A stretch of 5,367 nucleotides of DNA from Acidobacteriota bacterium (GTDB lineage Bacteria; Acidobacteriota; Terriglobia; UBA7540), in the NCBI GenBank assembly GCA_003224635.1, contig QHZK01000326.1, positions 1 to 5,367 on the forward strand, in the 5' to 3' direction. The position numbers and the translations under genes were made by a program. The notes under the pieces were generated by a model, which was not told the origin of the DNA, made no database searches, and worked only from the letters and a program-made list of their open reading frames with translations. This document shows, in pieces, positions 1-5,367 of this stretch (positions are counted from its first letter, which is position 1; each line of letters begins with the position of its first letter).

Positions 1-101
1 CGGTATTTACAACGGGACACTACGCGGGTTTTACCCCCCCGGGGCGAAACGCAATCGGGTTGATACCCGGCTTCCGACTCCAGAGAATCCCGTAAGGTTT
101 A

Positions 102-131
102 GTCCTACATCATAGGCACGGTCCTACATCA
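102..131. repeat. Two 11-bp direct repeats upstream of dnaE (possible operator)
   Basis: The 11-mer GTCCTACATCA occurs at 102-112 and again at 121-131, an exact match with a 19-bp period (8-bp spacer). The first copy also sits in a short inverted repeat, CCTA (104-107) with TAGG (113-116). A spacing near two helical turns in the non-coding region before dnaE would suit a protein binding two sites on one DNA face. I do not recognise the motif as the site of a named regulator. The repeat itself is seen directly; a regulatory role is inference. Confidence 0.4.
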
Positions 132-224
132 GAGCGGAAACCCGGGTCGCATAGAAACCAGAAAAACAGCATAGAGGTGCCGCCCACGTTTTCTACGAGC
201 GTGCAACGTGGGGAAATTTTTTCT

Positions 225-232
225 GCTAGAAT
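225..232 (+). promoter_or_regulatory. Extended -10-like motif directly before dnaE
   Basis: Positions 224-232 read TGCTAGAAT: an extended -10 TG (224-225), one spacer base, then TAGAAT (227-232), one mismatch from TATAAT. No convincing -35 box lies 16-19 bp upstream, although extended -10 promoters can work without one. A T-rich run (217-222) lies just upstream. If used, transcription would begin around 238-240, at the preferred ATG of dnaE, and would give a leaderless message. A longer transcript from further upstream is equally possible. Confidence 0.35.
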
Positions 233-239
233 GAACCCG

Positions 240-3200
240 ATGGCTTCCACGAACTTCGTTCATCTTCACCTTCACACGGATTACAGCTTGCTCGACGGCG
301 CCTGCGAGATTTCGGGGCTCATGGACCGCGCGGCGGAGCTCAAGCAACCCGCGGTGGCGGTCACGGACCACGGCAACCTCTTCGGGGCGATCAAGTTTTA
401 CGAGGCGGCGCGGAAGCGCAACCTGAAGCCCATTATCGGCTGCGAGGTCTACGTCGCGAGCACGAACCGCTTTGACCGCTCGCAGGATTCCGACCGTCCG
501 AACCACCTGGTCCTGCTCTGCGAGAACGAGCGCGGGTACCGCAACCTCGTGAGGCTGGCTTCGGCGGCCTACACGGAGGGCTTTTACTACAAGCCGCGGA
601 TCGACAAATCCCTGCTCGCCCAGCATTCGGACGGCCTGATCGGACTTTCGGCCTGCCTGCGCGGCGAGGTTGCGGCCGCGCTCGCCGCCGACCGCTTCGA
701 CGCCGCCCGGCAGTCCGCGTACGACCTGCGCGACATCTTCGGCAAGGGCAATTTCTACCTGGAGATGCAGGACCACGGCATCGCCGACCAGAAGCGGATC
801 AACCCGCACCTGGTCAAGCTCTCGCGGGAGACCGGAGTCCCGCTGGTCGCGACCAACGATTGCCACTACCTCACCCGGGCTGACGCTCGCGCCCAGGACG
901 TGCTCGTGTGCATCCAGACCGGGAAGACCGTGAACGACTCGACCCGGATGAAGTTTCCGACCAACGAGTTCTTCTTCAAGTCCTCCGAGGAGATGCTCAA
1001 GCTGTTCGGCGAGGTCCCGGAGGCGCTCGCCCGCACCGTGGAGATTGCCGAGCGCTGCAACGTACACCTGGAAAAGAAGCAACACGTCTTCCCGCACTTC
1101 GAGGTGCCGGCCGGAGAGACGCTCGACAGCTTCTTCGAGAAGGTCGCGCGGGAAGGCTTCGCGCGGCGCCGCGAACAACTGGAGAGGGCGCGCGCGGCGG
1201 GCCGGCTGCGCCACCCGCTCGAGGCCTACGAGGAGCGCCTCAGCCGGGAAATCGAGCTCGTGAAGCAGATGCGCTTTGCCGGCTACTTCCTGATCGTGTG
1301 GGACTTCATGCGGTTCGCACGCGAGCGCTGCATTCCGGTCGGGCCGGGGCGCGGGTCGGCCGCTGGCAGCCTGGTGTCTTTCGCCTTGCACATCACTGAC
1401 ATTGATCCCTTGCAGTACGACCTGCTCTTCGAACGGTTTCTCAACCCGGAGCGGATCACTTTCCCGGACATCGACATCGACTTCTGCGTGAGGCGTCGCG
1501 CCGACGTGATCAACTACGTCACGGAGAAGTACGGCCGCGAGAACGTGAGCCAGATCATCACCTTCGGCACCATGGGCGCCAAAGCTGTCATCCGCGACGC
1601 GGGCCGCGCCCTGGATATGCCGTTCAATGAGGTCGACCGGATCGCCAAGCTGGTGCCGAACGTCCTGAACATCACGCTCAAGGACGCGCTCGCGCAGTCT
1701 CCCGAAATGCGGCAACTGAAAGAACGCGAGCCCCGCGTGGCCGAATTGCTCGAGGTGGCGGGGCGTCTCGAGGGGCTGGCGCGCCACGCCTCCACCCACG
1801 CCGCCGGCGTGGTCATCTCACCGCAGCCGCTGCAGGAAATCGTCCCGCTTTACAAGAGCAACAAGGATGAAATCACCACGCAGTACGCGATGGACGATCT
1901 CGAAACGATCGGCTTGCTCAAGATGGACTTCCTCGGGCTCACCACGCTGACGGTGATCGATGATTGCCTGAAGCTGATCGAGGCGACGCGCGGCGAGAGG
2001 CTGGATTTCGCCAGTGTGCCGCTCGACGACAGCGAGACCTACGAGTTGCTGGGAAAAGGACTCACGGCGGGGATATTCCAGTTTGAAAGCCGCGGCATGA
2101 CGGACATCCTGCGCCGGGCCAAGCCCAATCGCCTGGCCGACTTGATCGCCCTGAACGCCCTCTACCGTCCCGGGCCGATGGGCATGATCGACGATTTCGT
2201 CGCCCGCAAGCTGGGCCGCAAACGCGTCACCTACGACTTGCCGCAACTGAAGGACATCCTCGAGGAAACCTACGGCGTGATCGTGTACCAGGAGCAGGTG
2301 ATCCAGATTGCCGCCAGCGTCGCCGGGTTCAGCCTGGGTGAGGCGGACATCCTGCGGCGCGCCATGGGTAAGAAAAAACCCGAGGACATGGCGGCCATGC
2401 GCGAGAAATTCCTGGCCGGCGCGCGCCGGAACGGCGTCGCGGCGGCCAAAGCGGAGAAGCTCTTCGAGCTGGTGAAGGAGTTCGCGGGCTACGGGTTCAA
2501 CAAATCGCACTCCGCCGCCTACGCGTTCATCGCCTACCAGACGGCGTACCTGAAGGCCCACTATCCGGTCGAGTTCATGTCGGCGTTGCTGAGCTCTGAA
2601 ATCGGCAGCCAGGACAAGCTCACGTTTTACTTGAACGAGTGCCGCGACATGGGTATTCCTATCCTTCCGCCCGACGTCAACTCGAGCCAGCACGCGTTCA
2701 CGCCGGACGGGCAAAGCATTCGATTCGGACTGACCGCCATCAAGAACGTGGGTGAAACGGCCATCCAGTCCGTGCTCGCGGCGCGGCAGACGCTCGGCCG
2801 CTTCGACGGCCTGTTTCAGTTCTGCGAGAACGTCGACCTGCGCCTGCTCAACAAGCGCGTGATCGAGAGCCTGATCAAAGCCGGCGCCCTGGATTCGCTG
2901 GGAGCGCGGCGCCCCCAGATGATGGCCATACTCGATCGCGCCATGGACCTCGGGGCGCGCCGGCAGCGCGAGGCCGAGAGCGGTCAACATGGGTTGTTTG
3001 TGAGCGAAGGCGCTCCGGCTCCGGCGATGCCGGAAGACCTGCCCGACGTTGCGGAATGGTCCGAAGCCGAGCGGCTGGCCGGCGAAAAAGAGGTCCTGGG
3101 GTTTTACGTGACCGGCCACCCGCTCGAAAAGCACCGCGCGCAGATCGCGGGCATTACGCGCTATGACAGCTCATCGCTTCAGGAGCTGGACCACGATTCT

Positions 3201-3731
3201 GCGGTCACGCTGGCTGGACTGCTCACCAGTCTGCGCGTCCGGCCGAGCAAGAAAGGGGACCTCTGGGCGAGCGGCGTGCTCGAGGACCTGCGCGGCACAG
3301 CCGAGCTGTTGGTGTTTCCGCAAGCCTTGCAACAGCTCCAGGGCGTGCTCAAAGAGGATACGGCGCTGGTGATCAAGGGACGCGTGCGGCACGAGGAAAA
3401 CGCGCCGCCGAGGGTGGTGGTCAGCGAAGCGCGGCCGCTCGATGCCGCAGTGAACGGCGGTCAAGCTCGAGCCGCGGACCGCCGACCGGAGCTGCGGATC
3501 CGACTGAACCTGGAAGATGCGAGCCGGGCGCAGAACCTCGCCGATCAACTCGAAGCCTTGCTGTCAGCCTACCCAGGCTCGAATCCTGTGGTGTTCGAGC
3601 TGACGCGCCCGGGTGATTTTCGCGCCCGCCTGCGCTCGCGCCGGCCCGCCGCCGTGCGGGCCGAGGGTGATCTGATCGAGCGGCTGAAGGAGCTTTGCGG
3701 GGAGGGCACGGTGTCGCTCGAAAAGGAATAA
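240..3731 (+). CDS. dnaE: DNA polymerase III subunit alpha (replicative polymerase, DnaE1 type)
   Basis: Catalytic subunit of the replicative DNA polymerase (family C), which extends primers within the replisome in the cytoplasm. Read from ATG 240 it has 1163 residues, close to E. coli DnaE. Domains in order: PHP (about 1-270) with HLHLH at 8-12, TDHGN at 42-46 and ATNDCHY at 204-210; polymerase core with VGPGRGSAAGS (367-377), catalytic Asp410 and Asp412 in PDIDIDF, Asp563 in KMDFLGL, and GYGFNKSHSAAYA (750-762); helix-hairpin-helix near 834-850; internal clamp-binding pentapeptide QHGLF (916-920); OB fold (about 986-1064); C-terminal tau-binding-like region (about 1084-1163). No frameshift or truncation is seen. 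ATG 240 is chosen because it puts His8 and His12 at the same numbers as in E. coli DnaE; ATG 231 (3 residues longer) and GTG 177 (21 longer) are in-frame alternatives. No clear Shine-Dalgarno precedes 240. accA follows on the same strand. Confidence 0.97.
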   Translation: MASTNFVHLHLHTDYSLLDGACEISGLMDRAAELKQPAVAVTDHGNLFGAIKFYEAARKRNLKPIIGCEVYVASTNRFDRSQDSDRPNHLVLLCENERGYRNLVRLASAAYTEGFYYKPRIDKSLLAQHSDGLIGLSACLRGEVAAALAADRFDAARQSAYDLRDIFGKGNFYLEMQDHGIADQKRINPHLVKLSRETGVPLVATNDCHYLTRADARAQDVLVCIQTGKTVNDSTRMKFPTNEFFFKSSEEMLKLFGEVPEALARTVEIAERCNVHLEKKQHVFPHFEVPAGETLDSFFEKVAREGFARRREQLERARAAGRLRHPLEAYEERLSREIELVKQMRFAGYFLIVWDFMRFARERCIPVGPGRGSAAGSLVSFALHITDIDPLQYDLLFERFLNPERITFPDIDIDFCVRRRADVINYVTEKYGRENVSQIITFGTMGAKAVIRDAGRALDMPFNEVDRIAKLVPNVLNITLKDALAQSPEMRQLKEREPRVAELLEVAGRLEGLARHASTHAAGVVISPQPLQEIVPLYKSNKDEITTQYAMDDLETIGLLKMDFLGLTTLTVIDDCLKLIEATRGERLDFASVPLDDSETYELLGKGLTAGIFQFESRGMTDILRRAKPNRLADLIALNALYRPGPMGMIDDFVARKLGRKRVTYDLPQLKDILEETYGVIVYQEQVIQIAASVAGFSLGEADILRRAMGKKKPEDMAAMREKFLAGARRNGVAAAKAEKLFELVKEFAGYGFNKSHSAAYAFIAYQTAYLKAHYPVEFMSALLSSEIGSQDKLTFYLNECRDMGIPILPPDVNSSQHAFTPDGQSIRFGLTAIKNVGETAIQSVLAARQTLGRFDGLFQFCENVDLRLLNKRVIESLIKAGALDSLGARRPQMMAILDRAMDLGARRQREAESGQHGLFVSEGAPAPAMPEDLPDVAEWSEAERLAGEKEVLGFYVTGHPLEKHRAQIAGITRYDSSSLQELDHDSAVTLAGLLTSLRVRPSKKGDLWASGVLEDLRGTAELLVFPQALQQLQGVLKEDTALVIKGRVRHEENAPPRVVVSEARPLDAAVNGGQARAADRRPELRIRLNLEDASRAQNLADQLEALLSAYPGSNPVVFELTRPGDFRARLRSRRPAAVRAEGDLIERLKELCGEGTVSLEKE

Positions 3732-3739
3732 AGAAGTTG

Positions 3740-3771
3740 GTCAGTTCGTCAGTTTCTCAGTTTGTCAGGTA
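3740..3771 (+). repeat. Four degenerate 8-bp tandem units (GTCAGTTY type)
   Basis: Four consecutive octamers start 9 nt after the dnaE stop: GTCAGTTC (3740-3747), GTCAGTTT (3748-3755), CTCAGTTT (3756-3763) and GTCAGGTA (3764-3771). They form the left arm of the repeat-rich spacer. The sense is opposite to the heptamers of the right arm (ACTGAC type), so the two arms can base-pair. Confidence 0.75.
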
Positions 3772-3796
3772 AAACCACAAAATGGTTTTGACTGAT
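3764..3796 (+). other. Intercistronic hairpin between dnaE and accA
   Basis: AAAACCA (3771-3777) and TGGTTTT (3783-3789) form a perfect 7-bp stem around a 5-nt loop. It is extended below by a G-U pair, one mismatch, and pairing of GTCAG (3764-3768) with CTGAT (3792-3796). No T-run follows the stem, so it is not a standard intrinsic terminator. In the mRNA it could affect transcript ends, stability, or relative expression of dnaE and accA. The pairing is seen directly; the role is inference. Confidence 0.5.
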
Positions 3797-3812
3797 AATG
3801 GTTTTGACTGAT
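3781..3812 (+). repeat. Exact 16-bp tandem duplication
   Basis: AATGGTTTTGACTGAT occurs twice back to back, at 3781-3796 and 3797-3812, without a mismatch. An exact tandem copy suggests a recent duplication, for example by replication slippage. Each copy carries TGGTTTT, so either can pair with AAAACCA at 3771-3777, giving two alternative hairpins. Confidence 0.85.
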
Positions 3813-3852
3813 AACTGACAACTGATGACTGAGAACTAACATACTGACGAAC
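3813..3852 (+). repeat. Degenerate 7-bp tandem units (AACTGAC type) up to the accA start
   Basis: Heptamers run AACTGAC (3813-3819), AACTGAT (3820-3826), GACTGAG (3827-3833) and AACTAAC (3834-3840), then ATACTGAC GAAC (3841-3852). They are the inverted counterpart of the GTCAGTT units at 3740-3771. The array ends 4 nt before the accA ATG and fills the region where a ribosome binding site would be expected. Confidence 0.7.
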
Positions 3853-3856
3853 GGTC

Positions 3857-4837
3857 ATGGCCAATCCTGACGGACAACAAGCGATCGTGCAGGAAATCGA
3901 GAAGCAGATCGCGGAGCTCGAGCGAGCTTCGGATTCCGAGGCGGCGCGGGAAGAGATTGAGCGCCTGCGCCACCAGGTCGCAGGCTTGCGACGCCAGGTG
4001 TCCGGAGGTGGAGGCGTGGATGGCCGATCTGCGGCAAACGATCCCTGGTCGCGAGTGCTGGTGGCGCGGCATCCGCGGCGTCCCCACACGCTGGACTACG
4101 TTCAGTTGCTGTTCACGGACTTCACCGAGCTGCACGGCGACCGGCGCTTTGCCGACGACCCGGCGCTGGTAGGCGGGTTCGCGCGCTTCGACGGCCGCGC
4201 GGCGATGGTCATCGGCCACCAGAAAGGGCGCGATACCAAGCAGAAGCTGAGGCGCAACTTTGGCATGACCAATCCCGAGGGCTACCGCAAGGCCCTGCGC
4301 CTGATGCAGCTCGCCGCCAAATTTCGCCTGCCCATCATCACCCTGGTCGATACGCCCGGCGCCTATCCCGGCACCGGCGCCGAGGAGCGCGGCCAGGCTG
4401 AGGCCATTGCCTACAACCTGAGGGAAATCCCGAAGCTCGCCGTTCCGATCATCGTCGCCATCCACGGGGAAGGGGGCAGCGGAGGAGCGCTGGCCGTCGC
4501 TGTGGGCGACCGGGTCCTGATGCTGGAGAACGCCGTCTACTCGGTCATCAGTCCGGAGAGCTGCTCTTCCATTTTGTGGCGCGACTGGGACCACAAGCAG
4601 GAAGCGGCGCGCCTCCTGAAGTTGACGGCGCAAGACCTTCGCGGCTTCGGGATTGTGGACCAGGTCGTTCCGGAGCCTTCGGGCGGCGCCCACCGCGATC
4701 CTCAGCGCGCGGCCGCCCTCCTGCGCGCCGTCCTCGCTGAAACTCTGCGGCAGTTGGAGGCCCTCTCCACCCAAGAGCTTCTGCGCCGGCGTCACGAACG
4801 GTTGCGAAAGCTCGCCACGTTCGTAGACGGGGCGTGA
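3857..4837 (+). CDS. accA: Acetyl-CoA carboxylase carboxyltransferase subunit alpha
   Basis: Alpha subunit of the carboxyltransferase part of acetyl-CoA carboxylase. Together with AccD it transfers the carboxyl group from biotin on AccB to acetyl-CoA to give malonyl-CoA, the first committed step of fatty acid synthesis in the cytoplasm. At 326 residues it is near the 319 of E. coli AccA. A charged helical, probably coiled-coil N-terminus (about 8-47) is followed by ARHPRRPHTLDYV (70-82), GHQKGRDTKQKLRRNFGM (120-137), PEGYRKALRLM (140-150), DTPGAYPGTGAEERGQ (165-180), the glycine-rich GEGGSGGALA (204-213) and SVISPESCSSILW (229-241). PEPSGGAHRDP (272-282) matches the conserved C-terminal motif. 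ATG 3857 fits the family N-terminus and the next Met is residue 117. No Shine-Dalgarno is evident, because the repeat element abuts the start. The position after dnaE matches the E. coli order, and co-transcription is likely. accD is not in the window. Confidence 0.97.
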   Translation: MANPDGQQAIVQEIEKQIAELERASDSEAAREEIERLRHQVAGLRRQVSGGGGVDGRSAANDPWSRVLVARHPRRPHTLDYVQLLFTDFTELHGDRRFADDPALVGGFARFDGRAAMVIGHQKGRDTKQKLRRNFGMTNPEGYRKALRLMQLAAKFRLPIITLVDTPGAYPGTGAEERGQAEAIAYNLREIPKLAVPIIVAIHGEGGSGGALAVAVGDRVLMLENAVYSVISPESCSSILWRDWDHKQEAARLLKLTAQDLRGFGIVDQVVPEPSGGAHRDPQRAAALLRAVLAETLRQLEALSTQELLRRRHERLRKLATFVDGA

Positions 4838-4851
4838 ACCCCCCTTAGCTC

Positions 4852-4890
4852 TAATTGATTCATCGAGTCATTGAGTCACTGAGTCATTGG
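4852..4890 (+). repeat. Degenerate 8-bp tandem repeat (TCATTGAG type) downstream of accA
   Basis: Successive octamers read TAATTGAT (4852-4859), TCATCGAG (4860-4867), TCATTGAG (4868-4875), TCACTGAG (4876-4883) and the partial TCATTGG (4884-4890). The array starts 14 nt after the accA stop. Its unit length and TCA-containing core recall the array on the other side of accA, but the sequence differs. No function is apparent; it may be slippage-grown microsatellite-like DNA. Confidence 0.7.
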
Positions 4891-5006
4891 CCGCCCGAAG
4901 TGGCGCGGGCCGGGAGCCTCGGCATAATTTATCCAGGTTACGACTGGCCCAAGGAATGGATTAATCGGCTGGGCATAACAGCTCTAGTCAACCAACAATT
5001 TTCTCC

Positions 5007-5036
5007 TTGACAATGTATTAGGGCAGGTGGTTTACT
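5007..5036 (+). promoter_or_regulatory. Possible sigma-70-type promoter for the downstream envelope gene
   Basis: A perfect -35 hexamer TTGACA (5007-5012) is followed after 18 bp by TTTACT (5031-5036), a 4/6 match to TATAAT. The -10 is preceded by TGG (5028-5030), an extended -10 arrangement. The -10 lacks the important second-position A, so it is weak. A start near 5043 would give a leader of about 60 nt before ATG 5104. It is the best promoter candidate in 4838-5103. That interval otherwise holds the 8-bp repeat and a few short GC-rich inverted repeats, and I see no gene in it. Confidence 0.35.
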
Positions 5037-5090
5037 CCGCCTCAGCGTCTGGTAGTTTCGGTAGTCGGGTCGGGAATCCACATCATAGTC

Positions 5091-5097
5091 GGGGAGG
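5091..5097 (+). promoter_or_regulatory. Strong Shine-Dalgarno site
   Basis: GGGGAGG lies 6 nt before ATG 5104 and fixes that codon as the start. It contrasts with dnaE and accA, neither of which has a recognisable site in this position. Confidence 0.75.
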
Positions 5098-5103
5098 TTC
5101 AAG

Positions 5104-5367
5104 ATGTTGAGCTTCCGTCTCAGGGCACTGTTTTCCGCCCAAGCCCGCGGGAGACTTGAGCGTTCCTGCGCTTTTTCGCGTTGGCTCGGGTTTGGTTTGT
5201 CGGTGGCGCTCTTTGCCGCAATCCTCGCGTCTCCCGCCTTGGCGCAGAACACAGGAAGGGTGGACGGTCTCGTCCACGATCAGAGCGGGGCCGTTGTGCC
5301 CGGCGCGGCGGTCACGTTGCGCAACGAAGCCAGCGGGACCGAGCTCAAGGGGAAGACTGACGCGACC
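5104..5367 (+). CDS. Secreted or outer-membrane protein with carboxypeptidase-regulatory-like domain, probable TonB-dependent-receptor-like protein (5' part only)
   Basis: An open frame of 88 codons runs from ATG 5104 to the window edge without a stop. The N-terminus has basic residues (Arg5, Arg7, Arg15, Arg17, Arg20, Arg26), then a hydrophobic stretch WLGFGLSVALFAAILASPA (27-45), and a typical signal peptidase I site ALA before Gln48. After the cleavage site, residues 51-88 begin GRVDGLVHDQSGAVVPGAAV, followed by TLRNEASG. This matches the start of a carboxypeptidase-regulatory-like (CarboxypepD_reg, Ig-like beta-sandwich) domain. In Acidobacteriota this combination usually heads proteins of about 1000 residues with a TonB-dependent beta-barrel, sometimes called Oar-like. 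The barrel is outside the window, so receptor identity is inference; other secreted proteins carry the same domain. The start is supported by the Shine-Dalgarno at 5091-5097. Confidence 0.8.
   Translation, partial: MLSFRLRALFSAQARGRLERSCAFSRWLGFGLSVALFAAILASPALAQNTGRVDGLVHDQSGAVVPGAAVTLRNEASGTELKGKTDAT

Larger units (their letters stand above)
3744..3852. mobile_element. Putative 109-bp MITE-like or repeat element in the dnaE-accA spacer
   Basis: The segment begins with GTTCGTCAGT (3744-3753) and ends with its exact reverse complement ACTGACGAAC (3843-3852), a perfect 10-bp terminal inverted repeat. It is flanked on both sides by GGTCA (3739-3743 and 3853-3857), which looks like a 5-bp target duplication. 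It has no room for a protein, so it would depend on a transposase elsewhere. Removing the element and one GGTCA leaves the dnaE stop 11 nt from the accA ATG, a normal operon spacing. Caveat: TCAGTT/AACTGA units recur inside the element, so end matches are likelier by chance than in complex sequence. It could instead be a locally expanded tandem repeat. No family name is assigned. Confidence 0.4.

Noticed and set aside
56..69. Hairpin CGGGT-TGAT-ACCCG upstream of dnaE
   Set aside because: A short 5-bp stem with no T-run after it; similar GGGT/ACCC pairs recur nearby (26-36), as expected in GC-rich DNA. Not supportable as a terminator.
2..115. Possible 3' end of an upstream gene on the plus strand
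   Set aside because: All three plus frames are open for short distances from the window edge (stops at 61, 93 and 113). None gives a recognisable C-terminus, so no partial gene can be supported.
177..239. GTG 177 as the dnaE start
   Set aside because: The 21 extra residues do not resemble the DnaE N-terminus, no good ribosome binding site precedes GTG 177, and ATG 240 aligns exactly with the E. coli start.
129..1799. Long open frame of 556 codons on the minus strand
   Set aside because: It lies wholly opposite dnaE, whose plus-strand protein matches a known family throughout. GC-rich genes commonly give long antisense open frames, and the translated sequence has no recognisable domain.
1818..3134. 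Minus-strand open frame of 438 codons
   Set aside because: Antisense shadow of dnaE with no recognisable domain and no supporting start signal.
3836..4795. Minus-strand open frame of 319 codons
   Set aside because: Antisense shadow of accA, which is unmistakable on the plus strand.
4829..4846. GGGG-CGTGAA-CCCC at the accA stop codon as a terminator
   Set aside because: Only a 4-bp stem and two T residues follow; it overlaps the stop codon.
4889..4911. GC-rich hairpin GCCCG/CGGGC (4893-4897 with 4906-4910) as accA terminator
   Set aside because: The stem is 5 bp with an 8-nt loop, and no T-run follows closely. The AT-rich stretch at 4923-4932 is too far away.
4947..4974. GCCCA/TGGGC inverted repeat as part of an RNA gene
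   Set aside because: The loop is 18 nt, no tRNA-like arms or conserved RNA motif are seen, and the pairing does not extend.
5081..5088. CATCATAG shared by the upstream regions of dnaE (108-115) and the envelope gene
   Set aside because: An 8-bp match with differing flanks in a 5-kb window is not enough to claim a shared regulatory site.

Overview
The window looks like ordinary chromosomal DNA from a GC-rich Gram-negative bacterium, most likely a member of the Acidobacteriota. The reasons are G/C-rich third codon positions, an E. coli-like dnaE-accA gene pair, and a partial gene that begins with a signal peptide followed by a carboxypeptidase-regulatory-like domain. That last arrangement is typical of the large TonB-dependent-receptor-like proteins abundant in acidobacterial genomes. 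The phylum call is an inference from gene style, not from a marker gene.

Layout: (1) 1-239 is non-coding as far as can be seen. It holds two copies of an 11-bp direct repeat 19 bp apart and an extended -10-like motif just before dnaE. (2) 240-3731 (+) is complete dnaE, the replicative DNA polymerase III alpha subunit, with an apparently intact metal-binding PHP domain. (3) 3732-3856 is the dnaE-accA spacer, almost entirely occupied by a small repeat-rich segment. The segment is bounded by perfect 10-bp inverted ends and flanked by a 5-bp direct repeat, so it resembles a tiny non-autonomous mobile element inserted at the accA start codon. (4) 3857-4837 (+) is complete accA, the carboxyltransferase alpha subunit of acetyl-CoA carboxylase. 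(5) 4838-5103 is non-coding. It has a degenerate 8-bp tandem repeat, a possible promoter and a strong ribosome binding site. (6) 5104-5367 (+) is the 5' end of the secreted or outer-membrane gene, cut by the window edge.

The genes are housekeeping functions: chromosome replication (dnaE), the first committed step of fatty acid synthesis (accA), and an envelope protein that probably has its own promoter. dnaE and accA are neighbours in many bacteria and are probably co-transcribed here. I see no new multi-gene system. The most interesting item is the repeat element between dnaE and accA. If it is conceptually removed, the two genes would be only 11 nt apart.
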